DNA from: Halomonas sp. H10-9-1
GTDB taxonomy: Bacteria > Pseudomonadota > Gammaproteobacteria > Pseudomonadales > Halomonadaceae
Reading direction: 5' to 3'
DNA: 64,000 nucleotides
Assembly: GCF_040147005.1 (NCBI RefSeq)
Contig: NZ_JAMSHO010000001.1
Span: 3,658,001-3,722,000, forward strand
Shown here: positions 57,142-64,000 of the stretch, one piece after another
How positions within the stretch are numbered: position 1 is the first letter of the stretch
How the letters are laid out: the number at the start of each line of letters is the position of its first letter
Notes under the pieces: generated by a model
The model's database searches: none
What the model saw: the letters and a program-made list of their open reading frames with translations, nothing else
What the model was told of the DNA's origin: nothing
Position numbers and translations under genes: made by a program

Positions 57142-59268
57142 ATGTTCACCATCGATGACCTGGCCGACCGTCTCGGCGGCTACCTACCCCAGGGCGAGAT
57201 CCAGCAGGTCAAGCGCGCCTTCTACTACGCCGAGCAGGCCCACGACGGCCAGCGCCGGCGCTCCGGCGAAGCCTACGTCACCCACCCCCTGGCGGTCGCC
57301 AACATCCTCGCCAACATGCATATGGACCATCAGAGCCTGATGGCGGCCATGCTGCACGACGTCATCGAGGATACCGGTGTCGACAAGGAAGCCCTGGCCC
57401 GCCAGTTCGGGGCCCCGGTCGCGGAGCTGGTGGATGGCGTCTCCAAGCTGACCCAGATCGCCTTCGAGGACAAGGCGGTCGCCCAGGCGGAAAATTTCCA
57501 GAAGATGGTGCTGGCGATGTCCCGGGACATCCGGGTGATCATCGTCAAGCTCGCCGACCGCCTGCACAACATGCGCACCCTGGGTGCCCTGCGCCCCGAG
57601 AAGAAGCGCCGCATCGCCCGCGAGACCCTGGAGATCTACGCCCGCATCGCCAACCGGCTGGGCATCAACACCATCCGCGTGGAGCTCGAGGACCTCTCCT
57701 TCCACGCCCTCCACCCGATGCGTGCCGAGCGCATCAAGCGCGCCGTCTCCAGCGCCCGGGGCCACCGTCGCTCGACGATCCGCCAGATCCAGAACAACCT
57801 GCAGCGCAGCCTCGACGCTGAGGGGCTGCCCAGCACCGTGGTGGGGCGCCAGAAGCATCTGCTCTCGATCTACCGCAAGATGCGCGACCAGCGCAAGTCG
57901 TTCAACGAGATCATGGATGTCTTCGGTTTCCGCATCCTCACCGAGGATGTCGACAGCTGCTATCGCATCCTCGGCATGGTGCACAACCTCTACAAGCCGG
58001 TGCCCGGGCGCTTCAAGGACTATATCGCCATCCCCAAGGCCAACGGCTACCAGAGCCTGCACACCACCCTGTTCGGCCCTGGCGGCATGCCCATCGAGGT
58101 GCAGATCCGTACCCGCGAAATGGAGGCCATGGCCAACAACGGCATCGCCGCCCACTGGCTCTACAAGGCGGGCCAGACCGACCACCCCATCGCCGAGGGT
58201 AGCCGCGCCCGGGCCCGCTCCTGGATCAAGGGCCTGCTGGAGATGCAGCGCCACGCGGGCGACTCGCTGGAGTTTATCGAGCACGTCAAGAACGACCTCT
58301 TCCCCGACGATATCTACGTGTTCACCCCCAAGGGCGACATCATGGAGCTGCCCCAGGGCGCCACGGTGATCGACTTTGCCTACAGCGTGCACACCGATAT
58401 CGGCAACAGCACCATCGCCTGCCGCATCGACCGCCACCTGACCCCCCTCTCGACCCGCCTGGAGAGCGGCCAGACCCTGGAGATCATCACCGCCCCCGGG
58501 GCACGCCCCAACCTCTCCTGGCTCAACTTCGTGGCCACCGCCAAGGCGCGCTCGGCGATCCGCCATGCCTTGAAGCACCAGCAGCACACCGAGGCGGTAC
58601 AGCTGGGCCGACGACTGCTCAACAAGGCCCTCGGCGAGTTCGAGACCAGCCTGGAGGAGCTACCCGACGGGCTGCTTCCCGGCCTGCTCGTCGAGCTGGG
58701 CCTGAAGAACGAGGATGCCCTGCTCGAGTCCATCGGCCTCGGCTCGCGGGTCGCTCATGTCATCGCCCGGCGCCTGATGGACCTGCAGCATGGCGAGGCG
58801 ACGGTTCGCTCCGACCGCCAGCACGGGCCCATCGTGATCAGCGGCGCCGAGGGCATGGTGATCAAGTTTGCTCGCTGCTGTCACCCGCTGCCTGGCGACC
58901 CGGTGGTGGGCCACCTCTCGGTGGGCAAGGGCATCGTGATCCACCGCGCCGAGTGCCGTAACCTCGGCGAACTCAAGGATGACCCCGAAAAGCTCTTCCC
59001 CCTGGAGTGGGCGGAGAGCATCGACGAGGACTTCCCGGTGGCGCTGCGCCTCGAGGTGGAGAGTCGCCGTGGCCTGGTGGCCGAACTCGCCGGGGTGGTC
59101 ACCGATGCCGATGCCAATATCGAGCGCATCGGCATCGAGGAGCGCGATGCTCACCTGGCCACGGTCAACCTGACCCTGGCGGTGCGCGACCGCGTCCACC
59201 TGGCACGCATCATCAAGCGGCTGCGCAACCTCTCCCATGTCGAGCGTATCAACCGCCTCGGCAACTAA
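57142..59268 (+). CDS. spoT: Bifunctional (p)ppGpp synthetase/hydrolase SpoT
   Basis: Stringent-response enzyme of 708 residues. Domains in order: HD hydrolase ([12 protein letters not shown], then [11 protein letters not shown], and [16 protein letters not shown]), so hydrolysis is expected. Synthetase follows ([20 protein letters not shown], then [19 protein letters not shown]). Then come TGS ([20 protein letters not shown]), a helical region, a zinc-finger-like CCHPLPGD and a C-terminal ACT domain. The start at 57142 aligns with E. coli SpoT; an ATG at 57079 is open but its leader is not conserved. A terminator follows. Confidence 0.97.
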   Translation: MFTIDDLADRLGGYLPQGEIQQVKRAFYYAEQAHDGQRRRSGEAYVTHPLAVANILANMHMDHQSLMAAMLHDVIEDTGVDKEALARQFGAPVAELVDGVSKLTQIAFEDKAVAQAENFQKMVLAMSRDIRVIIVKLADRLHNMRTLGALRPEKKRRIARETLEIYARIANRLGINTIRVELEDLSFHALHPMRAERIKRAVSSARGHRRSTIRQIQNNLQRSLDAEGLPSTVVGRQKHLLSIYRKMRDQRKSFNEIMDVFGFRILTEDVDSCYRILGMVHNLYKPVPGRFKDYIAIPKANGYQSLHTTLFGPGGMPIEVQIRTREMEAMANNGIAAHWLYKAGQTDHPIAEGSRARARSWIKGLLEMQRHAGDSLEFIEHVKNDLFPDDIYVFTPKGDIMELPQGATVIDFAYSVHTDIGNSTIACRIDRHLTPLSTRLESGQTLEIITAPGARPNLSWLNFVATAKARSAIRHALKHQQHTEAVQLGRRLLNKALGEFETSLEELPDGLLPGLLVELGLKNEDALLESIGLGSRVAHVIARRLMDLQHGEATVRSDRQHGPIVISGAEGMVIKFARCCHPLPGDPVVGHLSVGKGIVIHRAECRNLGELKDDPEKLFPLEWAESIDEDFPVALRLEVESRRGLVAELAGVVTDADANIERIGIEERDAHLATVNLTLAVRDRVHLARIIKRLRNLSHVERINRLGN

Positions 59269-59278
59269 GCTTCCCCCA

Positions 59279-59315
59279 ACGGCCCGACAGCGCCCCATGC
59301 GGGCGATCGGGCCGT
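59279..59315 (+). terminator. Intrinsic terminator after spoT
   Basis: ACGGCCCGA pairs with TCGGGCCGT, with an inner CGCCC/GGGCG stem, followed by CTTTC. It lies 11 bases after the spoT stop and before ridA. Confidence 0.85.
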
Positions 59316-59365
59316 CTTTCATAGACGAACAGCGTCGACACACTCCCAACGTTAAGGAGCACACC

Positions 59366-59755
59366 ATGAGCAACAAGGCCGTGATCAACACCGAGAAGGC
59401 CCCCGCCGCCATCGGCCCCTACTCCCAGGCCATCAAGGCCGGCAACACCGTCTACCTCTCCGGCCAGATCCCGCTGGACCCGGCCACCATGGAGCTGGTC
59501 TCCGACGATTTCGAGGCCCAGGCCCGCCAGGTCTTCACCAACCTGCGTGCCGTCTGCGAGGAGGCCGCCGGCTCCCTGCAGGACATCGTCAAGCTGAACC
59601 TCTACCTGGTCGACCTGGGCCAGTTCGCGGTGGTCAACGCCGTCATGGAGGAGTTCTTCGAGAAGCCCTATCCCGCGCGCGCCGCCGTCGGCATCAAGGC
59701 GCTGCCCAAGGGCGCGCAGTTCGAGGCGGAAGGCGTGATGGTCATCGGCGACTAA
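59366..59755 (+). CDS. ridA: RidA family enamine/imine deaminase
   Basis: Homotrimeric enzyme of 129 residues that hydrolyses reactive 2-aminoacrylate and related imines. Landmarks: [20 protein letters not shown] near the N terminus, the active-site Arg in [16 protein letters not shown], and the C-terminal [14 protein letters not shown] precedes the ATG at 59366. The order spoT-ridA is conserved in Pseudomonas. Confidence 0.96.
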   Translation: MSNKAVINTEKAPAAIGPYSQAIKAGNTVYLSGQIPLDPATMELVSDDFEAQARQVFTNLRAVCEEAAGSLQDIVKLNLYLVDLGQFAVVNAVMEEFFEKPYPARAAVGIKALPKGAQFEAEGVMVIGD

Positions 59756-59917
59756 CAGAAAAGGCGGATTCGCTACTGCGCTCGAGATCCTGGCCGCCGG
59801 CGGTGCTCGCTCTCCTCATGTAGCAGGCTACACTCCGGGAGCTGCGCTCCGGCGGCAACCAGCCTCTCATCGCTCGTAACGCGACTCCATCCTTTTCTGA
59901 AGTGCTGGAAAATCGAC

Positions 59918-60427
59918 TTGAGACTGTTTCTTGCGCTGGAACCGCCCCCCGAGCTGCGTGCGCGGCTGGGGGCGCTGGCCGATATCGCCCGGGCCCGCTG
60001 CGGCGGGCGGCGGGTGTCGGACGCCAGCCTGCACCTGACCCTGGCCTTCCTCGGCGAGGTGGAAGCGGCGCAGGCCGAGGCGCTGGTGGCGTGGCTGCAG
60101 GGCGAGACGCCCGCGGGTGGCGAGTGGCACCTGGATTGCTGGGGCGCCTTTCGGCGCCCTGGCATCGTCTGGGTCGGGGGGAGAACGCCCGACCCGGCAC
60201 TCACCGCGCTGCAGGCGCGGCTATGGGATGGGCTGGAGCGCCTGGGCCATGGCGGGCGGCCGTCACGCTTCATGCCGCACGTCACCCTGCTGCGGCGGTC
60301 GCGGCACCTGTCGACCGAGGCGCTGCCGCCGGTCGAGCTTGCCTGGCGCTGGCGACGGCTGACCCTGCTGCGCTCCTTCACCCTGGACGACGGGCCTCGC
60401 TACGAGGTCCTGGCGCGCTCGGCTTGA
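59918..60427 (+). CDS. thpR: RNA 2',3'-cyclic phosphodiesterase (2'-5' RNA ligase family)
   Basis: 2H phosphoesterase of 169 residues that opens 2',3'-cyclic phosphate RNA ends and can act as a 2'-5' ligase in vitro. The two catalytic motifs are HLTLAFLG near residue 40 and HVTLLRR near 123. The start is a TTG at 59918; I see no ATG or GTG in frame that would give a sensible N terminus (RLFLALEPPPELR). The ribosome binding site is weak (GGAAAA). Confidence 0.88.
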   Translation: MRLFLALEPPPELRARLGALADIARARCGGRRVSDASLHLTLAFLGEVEAAQAEALVAWLQGETPAGGEWHLDCWGAFRRPGIVWVGGRTPDPALTALQARLWDGLERLGHGGRPSRFMPHVTLLRRSRHLSTEALPPVELAWRWRRLTLLRSFTLDDGPRYEVLARSA

Positions 60428-60447
60428 GCGGCCGGCGCGTAGGCGCC

Positions 60448-61320
60448 TCAGGCCTTCTCGGGCAGAAAGCCCCCCTCCCTGAGTACCTGGGCGTAGCCCT
60501 CACGGAAGCTGGAATAGCGGAACTGGTAGCCGCTCTCCAGCAGCCGGGCATTGCTGCAGCGCTTGCTGGCGCGGCGGCGCAGCGGCGACTGGATGGTCTC
60601 GGTCGCCTCGACCTTGAGCTGCTTGGCCAGCCAGGCCATCACATCGTGCAGTGGCGCCGGCTCGCAGTCGGTGGCCAGGTAGAGCTCATCGACGGCCTCG
60701 CCGTCGAGCACCCGGCCGATCAGGTGCGCCAGCACTCCGGCGCAGTCGTCGCGGTGGATGCGATTGGTGTACATGGCGGGGCTGGGGGGGGCGATGCGCC
60801 CCTCGCCGACCTGGCGGATCAGGCGGTCGCGGCCGGGACCGTAGATGCCCGAGAAGCGCACCACGCTACCGGGCAGGGTATGCTCGAGCAGCACCCGCTC
60901 GGCCTCGTACATCAGCTGACCCGCGAAGCCGGTGGGTTCGGTGGGGCTCGTCTCGTCCACCGTCTCGCCGTCGCGCTGGGCATAGACGCTGGTGGAGGAG
61001 ACGAAGAAGACGTGTCGCGGCGGCACCTCACGGGTGCCGAACTCGGCCAGGGTCGCCGCCAGTCCCTCGGGATAGGCGGCCCGATAGGCGGCCTCCTCGA
61101 AGCGGTCGGCGCTGGCCACGTAGACCACGATCTCCGCATCCGGCAGCGCCGCCAGGCTGCTCGGGTCGGTGAGGTCGATGGCGGCCGTCTCGAGCCCGCT
61201 GTCGGCCAGCGCCTGGACGTTACGCCGGGCGCCAATCACCCGCTGCCCCGCCTCCTGCAGGCGCCGCCCCAGCGCGGTGCCGATGTCCCCGCAACCTAGA
61301 ATCAGTGTGGTTGTCTTCAC
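60448..61320 (-). CDS. NAD-dependent epimerase/dehydratase family protein (extended SDR)
   Basis: Rossmann-fold protein of 290 residues. The dinucleotide site is LILGCGDIGTALG at the N terminus. VSSTSVYAQRDGE and, further on, GQLMYEAERVL (YxxxE in place of the usual YxxxK) mark an atypical SDR. GIYGPGRDRL also fits the family. It resembles E. coli YeeZ. Divergent from oxyR. The missing catalytic Lys suggests altered or no dehydrogenase activity. Substrate unknown. Confidence 0.85.
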   Translation of the reverse strand: MKTTTLILGCGDIGTALGRRLQEAGQRVIGARRNVQALADSGLETAAIDLTDPSSLAALPDAEIVVYVASADRFEEAAYRAAYPEGLAATLAEFGTREVPPRHVFFVSSTSVYAQRDGETVDETSPTEPTGFAGQLMYEAERVLLEHTLPGSVVRFSGIYGPGRDRLIRQVGEGRIAPPSPAMYTNRIHRDDCAGVLAHLIGRVLDGEAVDELYLATDCEPAPLHDVMAWLAKQLKVEATETIQSPLRRRASKRCSNARLLESGYQFRYSSFREGYAQVLREGGFLPEKA

Positions 61321-61387
61321 CTTTTCCCTGCCCCCTGATAAAAAGTCCCTATTGGAATTTCAAGAGGATGCCTGCAAGGCAACCAGC

Positions 61388-62308
61388 ATGACTCTAACAG
61401 AACTCCGCTACATCGTGACACTGGCCCAGGAACGCCACTTTGGTCGTGCCGCCGAGCGCTGCTTCGTCTCCCAGCCGACCCTGTCGGTGGCGGTGAAGAA
61501 GCTCGAGGAGGAGCTCGGCGTGCCGCTCTTCGAGCGCTCCAAGTCTACGGTCCAGGTCACGCCGCTCGGCGAGAAGATCGTCGAGCAGGCCCAGCGGGTG
61601 CTGGAACAGGCCAGCGTGATCAAGGAGCTGGCCACCGCCGGCCGCGACCAGCTGGCGAGTCCCCTGCGCATCGGCGCCATCTACACCATCGGCCCCTACC
61701 TCTTCCCCCACCTGGTGCCGGAACTGGCCCGCAGCGCCCCCCAGATGCCGCTCTATATCGAGGAGGGCTTCACCGGCAACTTGCGCCGCAAGCTGCGCAA
61801 CGGAGAGCTCGACGCCATCATCATCGCCCTGCCCTTCACCGAGACCGACGTGCTCACCAAGGCGCTGTATGAGGAGGAGTTCGAGGTACTGGTACCGGCG
61901 GATCACCCCATGGCCGGCCGCGACTGCGTGCACAAGGAGGAGTTGCTCCAGGAGCGCCTGCTGCTGCTCGGCGAGGGACACTGCTTCCGCGACCAGATCC
62001 TCGAGGCCTGTCCGGCGATCAGCCAGAAGCTCGCCAGTCCCCACAATACCCTGACCGCCGAGGGCGGGTCGCTGGAGACCATCCGCCACATGGTGGCCTC
62101 CAAGCTCGGCATCACGGTGCTGCCGCGCTCTGCCATCGGCACCGTCCACTACGAGAGTGGCCTGCTGGCCAGCTTGCCCTTCGCATCTCCCGCACCGATG
62201 CGCACCGTGGCCATCGCCTGGCGCGCCAGCTTCCCGCGGCCCAAGGCGATCGACGCCATCACCGACGCCGTCGCCCGCTGCCGGCGGACCGACCCCGCCC
62301 CAGCATGA
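61388..62308 (+). CDS. oxyR: Hydrogen peroxide-sensing regulator OxyR
   Basis: LysR-type activator of 306 residues. The helix-turn-helix is HFGRAAERCFVSQPTLSVAV. The sensing cysteines fall exactly at Cys199 and Cys208 (GEGHCFRDQILEACP), which form the activating disulfide. The start at 61388 gives MTLTELRYIV, the normal OxyR N terminus. It overlaps recG by 4 bases, the Pseudomonas order. ahpC in this window is a probable target. Confidence 0.96.
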   Translation: MTLTELRYIVTLAQERHFGRAAERCFVSQPTLSVAVKKLEEELGVPLFERSKSTVQVTPLGEKIVEQAQRVLEQASVIKELATAGRDQLASPLRIGAIYTIGPYLFPHLVPELARSAPQMPLYIEEGFTGNLRRKLRNGELDAIIIALPFTETDVLTKALYEEEFEVLVPADHPMAGRDCVHKEELLQERLLLLGEGHCFRDQILEACPAISQKLASPHNTLTAEGGSLETIRHMVASKLGITVLPRSAIGTVHYESGLLASLPFASPAPMRTVAIAWRASFPRPKAIDAITDAVARCRRTDPAPA

Positions 62309-64000
62309 GCGCCGACCCCATGGCTCTCGACGCGCCGGTCACGTCGCTCAAGGGTGTCGGCGAGGCACTGGCCCAGAAGCTCTCCCGGCTGCGTATCGAC
62401 AACGTGGGCGACCTGCTCTTCCATCTGCCGCTGCGCTATCAGGACCGCACCCGCATCACCCCCATCGGCACCCTGCGCGCCGGTCACGAGGCGGTGGTGG
62501 AGGGCGAGGTGATTGCCGCCGAGGTGGTGCGCGGCCGCCGCCGCAGCCTGCTGGTACGCTTGCGTGACGGTAGTGGCCTGCTCAGCCTGCGCTTCTTCCA
62601 CTTCTCGCCGGCCCAGCAGCAGCAGTTCCAGCCCGGCACCTGGGTACGCGGCTTCGGCGAGGCCCGCGCCGGCGCCACCGGCCTGGAGCTCTACCACCCG
62701 GAATACCGCCTGCTCAAGGCCGATGCCCCCCCGGTAGAAGACCACCTGACACCGATCTATCCCGCTACCGAGGGGCTCCACCAGAGCCGCCTGCGGGCGC
62801 TGATCGAGCAGGCCCTGGCGCGCCTGGACGACGCCCCGGAGGCGCTGCCCGACTGGATCACCGCGGACCTGCGTGAACGCTTCCGGCTGCCCGAACTGCA
62901 CCGCTGCCTGCACGTGCTGCACCAACCGCCGCCGGAGATCGACCCCGAACAGCTCGCCGGTGGCCGCCACCCGGCCACCCGCCGCCTGGCGCTGGAGGAG
63001 CTGCTCGCCCACCGCCTCAGCCTGCAGGCGGTGCGCCTGCGCATCCAGCAGGATGGCGCCCCGGCACTGTCCTCGGGGCGCGGCCTGCAGGCGCGCTTCC
63101 TGACCCAGCTGCCCTTCTCGCTGACCGCCGCCCAACGCCGGGTGCTCGATGAGATCGCCGCCGACCTGGCCCGGGAGGTACCGATGCTGCGCCTGGTACA
63201 GGGCGACGTGGGCTCCGGCAAGACGGTGGTGGCCGCCATGGCGGCACTCTCCGCCATCGCCGGCGACTGCCAGGCGGCCATGATGGCGCCCACCGAGATA
63301 CTCGCCGAGCAGCACTACCGCGCCTTCCGGGCCTGGTTCGCGCCGCTGGGCATCGAGGTGGCGTGGCTGGCCGGCAAGCTCAAGGGCAAGGCGCGCCTGG
63401 ATACCAAGGCCGCCATTCAGGACGGGCGCGCACGAATGGTGGTGGGTACCCATGCACTCTTCCAGGACGACGTGCACTTCCAGCGCCTGGGTCTGGCGAT
63501 CGTCGACGAGCAGCACCGCTTCGGCGTGCACCAGCGCCTGGCGCTGCGCGAGAAAGGCAAAAAGGGCGAGAAGGGCGAGGCCGGCGGCCTCACCCCCCAC
63601 CAGTTGGTGATGACCGCGACCCCCATCCCGCGCACCTTGGCGATGAGCGCCTACGCCGACCTGGATGTCTCGGTGATCGACGAGCTGCCCCCCGGGCGCA
63701 CGCCGGTGAAGACCGTGGCGATGCCCGGCGAGCGGCGTCCCGAGGTGGTCGAGCGCATCCGCCACGCCTGCGCCGAGGGGCGTCAGGCCTACTGGGTCTG
63801 CACGCTGATCGAGGAGTCGGAGGTGCTGGAGTGCCAGGCCGCCGAGGCGACTCGGGACGAACTTGTCGAGGCGCTGCCGACGCTCGCCATCGGCCTGGTC
63901 CACGGGCGCATGAAGGCCGCCGAGAAAGCGGCGGTGATGGACGCCTTCAAGGCCGGGGAGCTGGACCTGCTGGTGGCCACCACGGTGATCGAGGTGGGGG
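62305..64000 (+). CDS. recG: ATP-dependent DNA helicase RecG (3' truncated by window edge)
   Basis: Branch-migrating helicase that remodels stalled forks. About 565 codons are present and the frame is open at the end of the window. The N-terminal wedge domain begins ALDAPVTSLKGVGEALAQKL, with LFHLPLRYQDRTR. Helicase motifs seen are Walker A GDVGSGKTVV (about residue 305), MAPTEILAEQHY, DEQHRFGVHQR and MTATPIPRTLAMSAY. The ATG at 62305 overlaps the oxyR stop; a Met five codons later is possible. Confidence 0.96.
   Translation, partial: MSADPMALDAPVTSLKGVGEALAQKLSRLRIDNVGDLLFHLPLRYQDRTRITPIGTLRAGHEAVVEGEVIAAEVVRGRRRSLLVRLRDGSGLLSLRFFHFSPAQQQQFQPGTWVRGFGEARAGATGLELYHPEYRLLKADAPPVEDHLTPIYPATEGLHQSRLRALIEQALARLDDAPEALPDWITADLRERFRLPELHRCLHVLHQPPPEIDPEQLAGGRHPATRRLALEELLAHRLSLQAVRLRIQQDGAPALSSGRGLQARFLTQLPFSLTAAQRRVLDEIAADLAREVPMLRLVQGDVGSGKTVVAAMAALSAIAGDCQAAMMAPTEILAEQHYRAFRAWFAPLGIEVAWLAGKLKGKARLDTKAAIQDGRARMVVGTHALFQDDVHFQRLGLAIVDEQHRFGVHQRLALREKGKKGEKGEAGGLTPHQLVMTATPIPRTLAMSAYADLDVSVIDELPPGRTPVKTVAMPGERRPEVVERIRHACAEGRQAYWVCTLIEESEVLECQAAEATRDELVEALPTLAIGLVHGRMKAAEKAAVMDAFKAGELDLLVATTVIEVG

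Noticed and set aside
62149..63903. 584-codon antisense frame across recG
   Set aside because: recG motifs are clear on the plus strand; the antisense product has typical antisense composition.

Overview
The window reads as chromosomal DNA of a high-GC gammaproteobacterium in or near the genus Halomonas. Three things point there: a complete teaABCD set for ectoine/hydroxyectoine uptake, whose substrate-binding protein looks very close to Halomonas elongata TeaA; several gene blocks in the order known from Pseudomonas and relatives (xerC-yigB, engB-cytochrome c4-dsbA, pyrE/crc/rph/yicC, gmk-rpoZ-spoT-ridA, oxyR-recG); and dense, GC-rich coding with short intergenic gaps. Both edges cut genes: xerC at the left and recG at the right.

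Layout. 0-4.6 kb: xerC, yigB, engB, cytochrome c4, dsbA and an EEP-fold hydrolase. 4.6-12.1 kb: a two-gene TRAP permease without a binding protein, then yqaA, thiD, a double Usp protein, dtd, an ABC-F ATPase and a TIGR02444 protein. 12.2-15.8 kb: teaABCD. 15.9-20.0 kb: an FKBP isomerase overlapping a secreted PHA depolymerase-like esterase, a Sco1 copper chaperone pair and an AEC permease. 20.0-32.4 kb: an anaerobic/nitrogen-oxide block, consisting of a candidate small RNA, hemN, nnrS, ybaN, nsrR, a c-type cytochrome and nosRZDFYL. 32.5-39.8 kb: a secreted protein, a cyclophilin, ahpF/ahpC, an MDR reductase with a proline-racemase-family protein, and an HPP membrane protein. 40-47.9 kb: tRNA-Arg(CCG), a diheme cytochrome, rep, trmL, a YfaZ-like porin, pyrE, crc, rph and yicC. 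47.9-56.0 kb: a type I restriction-modification island (hsdM-hsdS-dinD-leader-hsdR) that splits yicC from gmk. 56.0-64.0 kb: gmk, rpoZ, spoT, ridA, thpR, an SDR protein, oxyR and recG.

How it fits together. The 20-32 kb block looks like a regulon. FNR/DNR-type boxes stand upstream of hemN and of the cytochrome-nos operon, the latter with ideal spacing to a -10 element. NsrR-like sites stand before nnrS and before the nos-linked cytochrome, and nsrR itself lies between them. A further FNR-like box lies upstream of the HPP gene. OxyR is encoded at 61.4 kb, and a plausible OxyR site precedes ahpC at 36.2 kb. In four operons (teaA|teaBC, ahpC|ahpF, cytochrome|nosR, nosZ|nosD) a strong hairpin follows the gene for the abundant product, which suggests differential expression within the operon.

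The items I would look at first are the structured sRNA candidate at about 20.06-20.17 kb, the dinD-containing restriction island with its AT-rich repeat-bearing leader, and the regulatory architecture of the nos promoter. All function calls come from reading the sequence; no database search was run.
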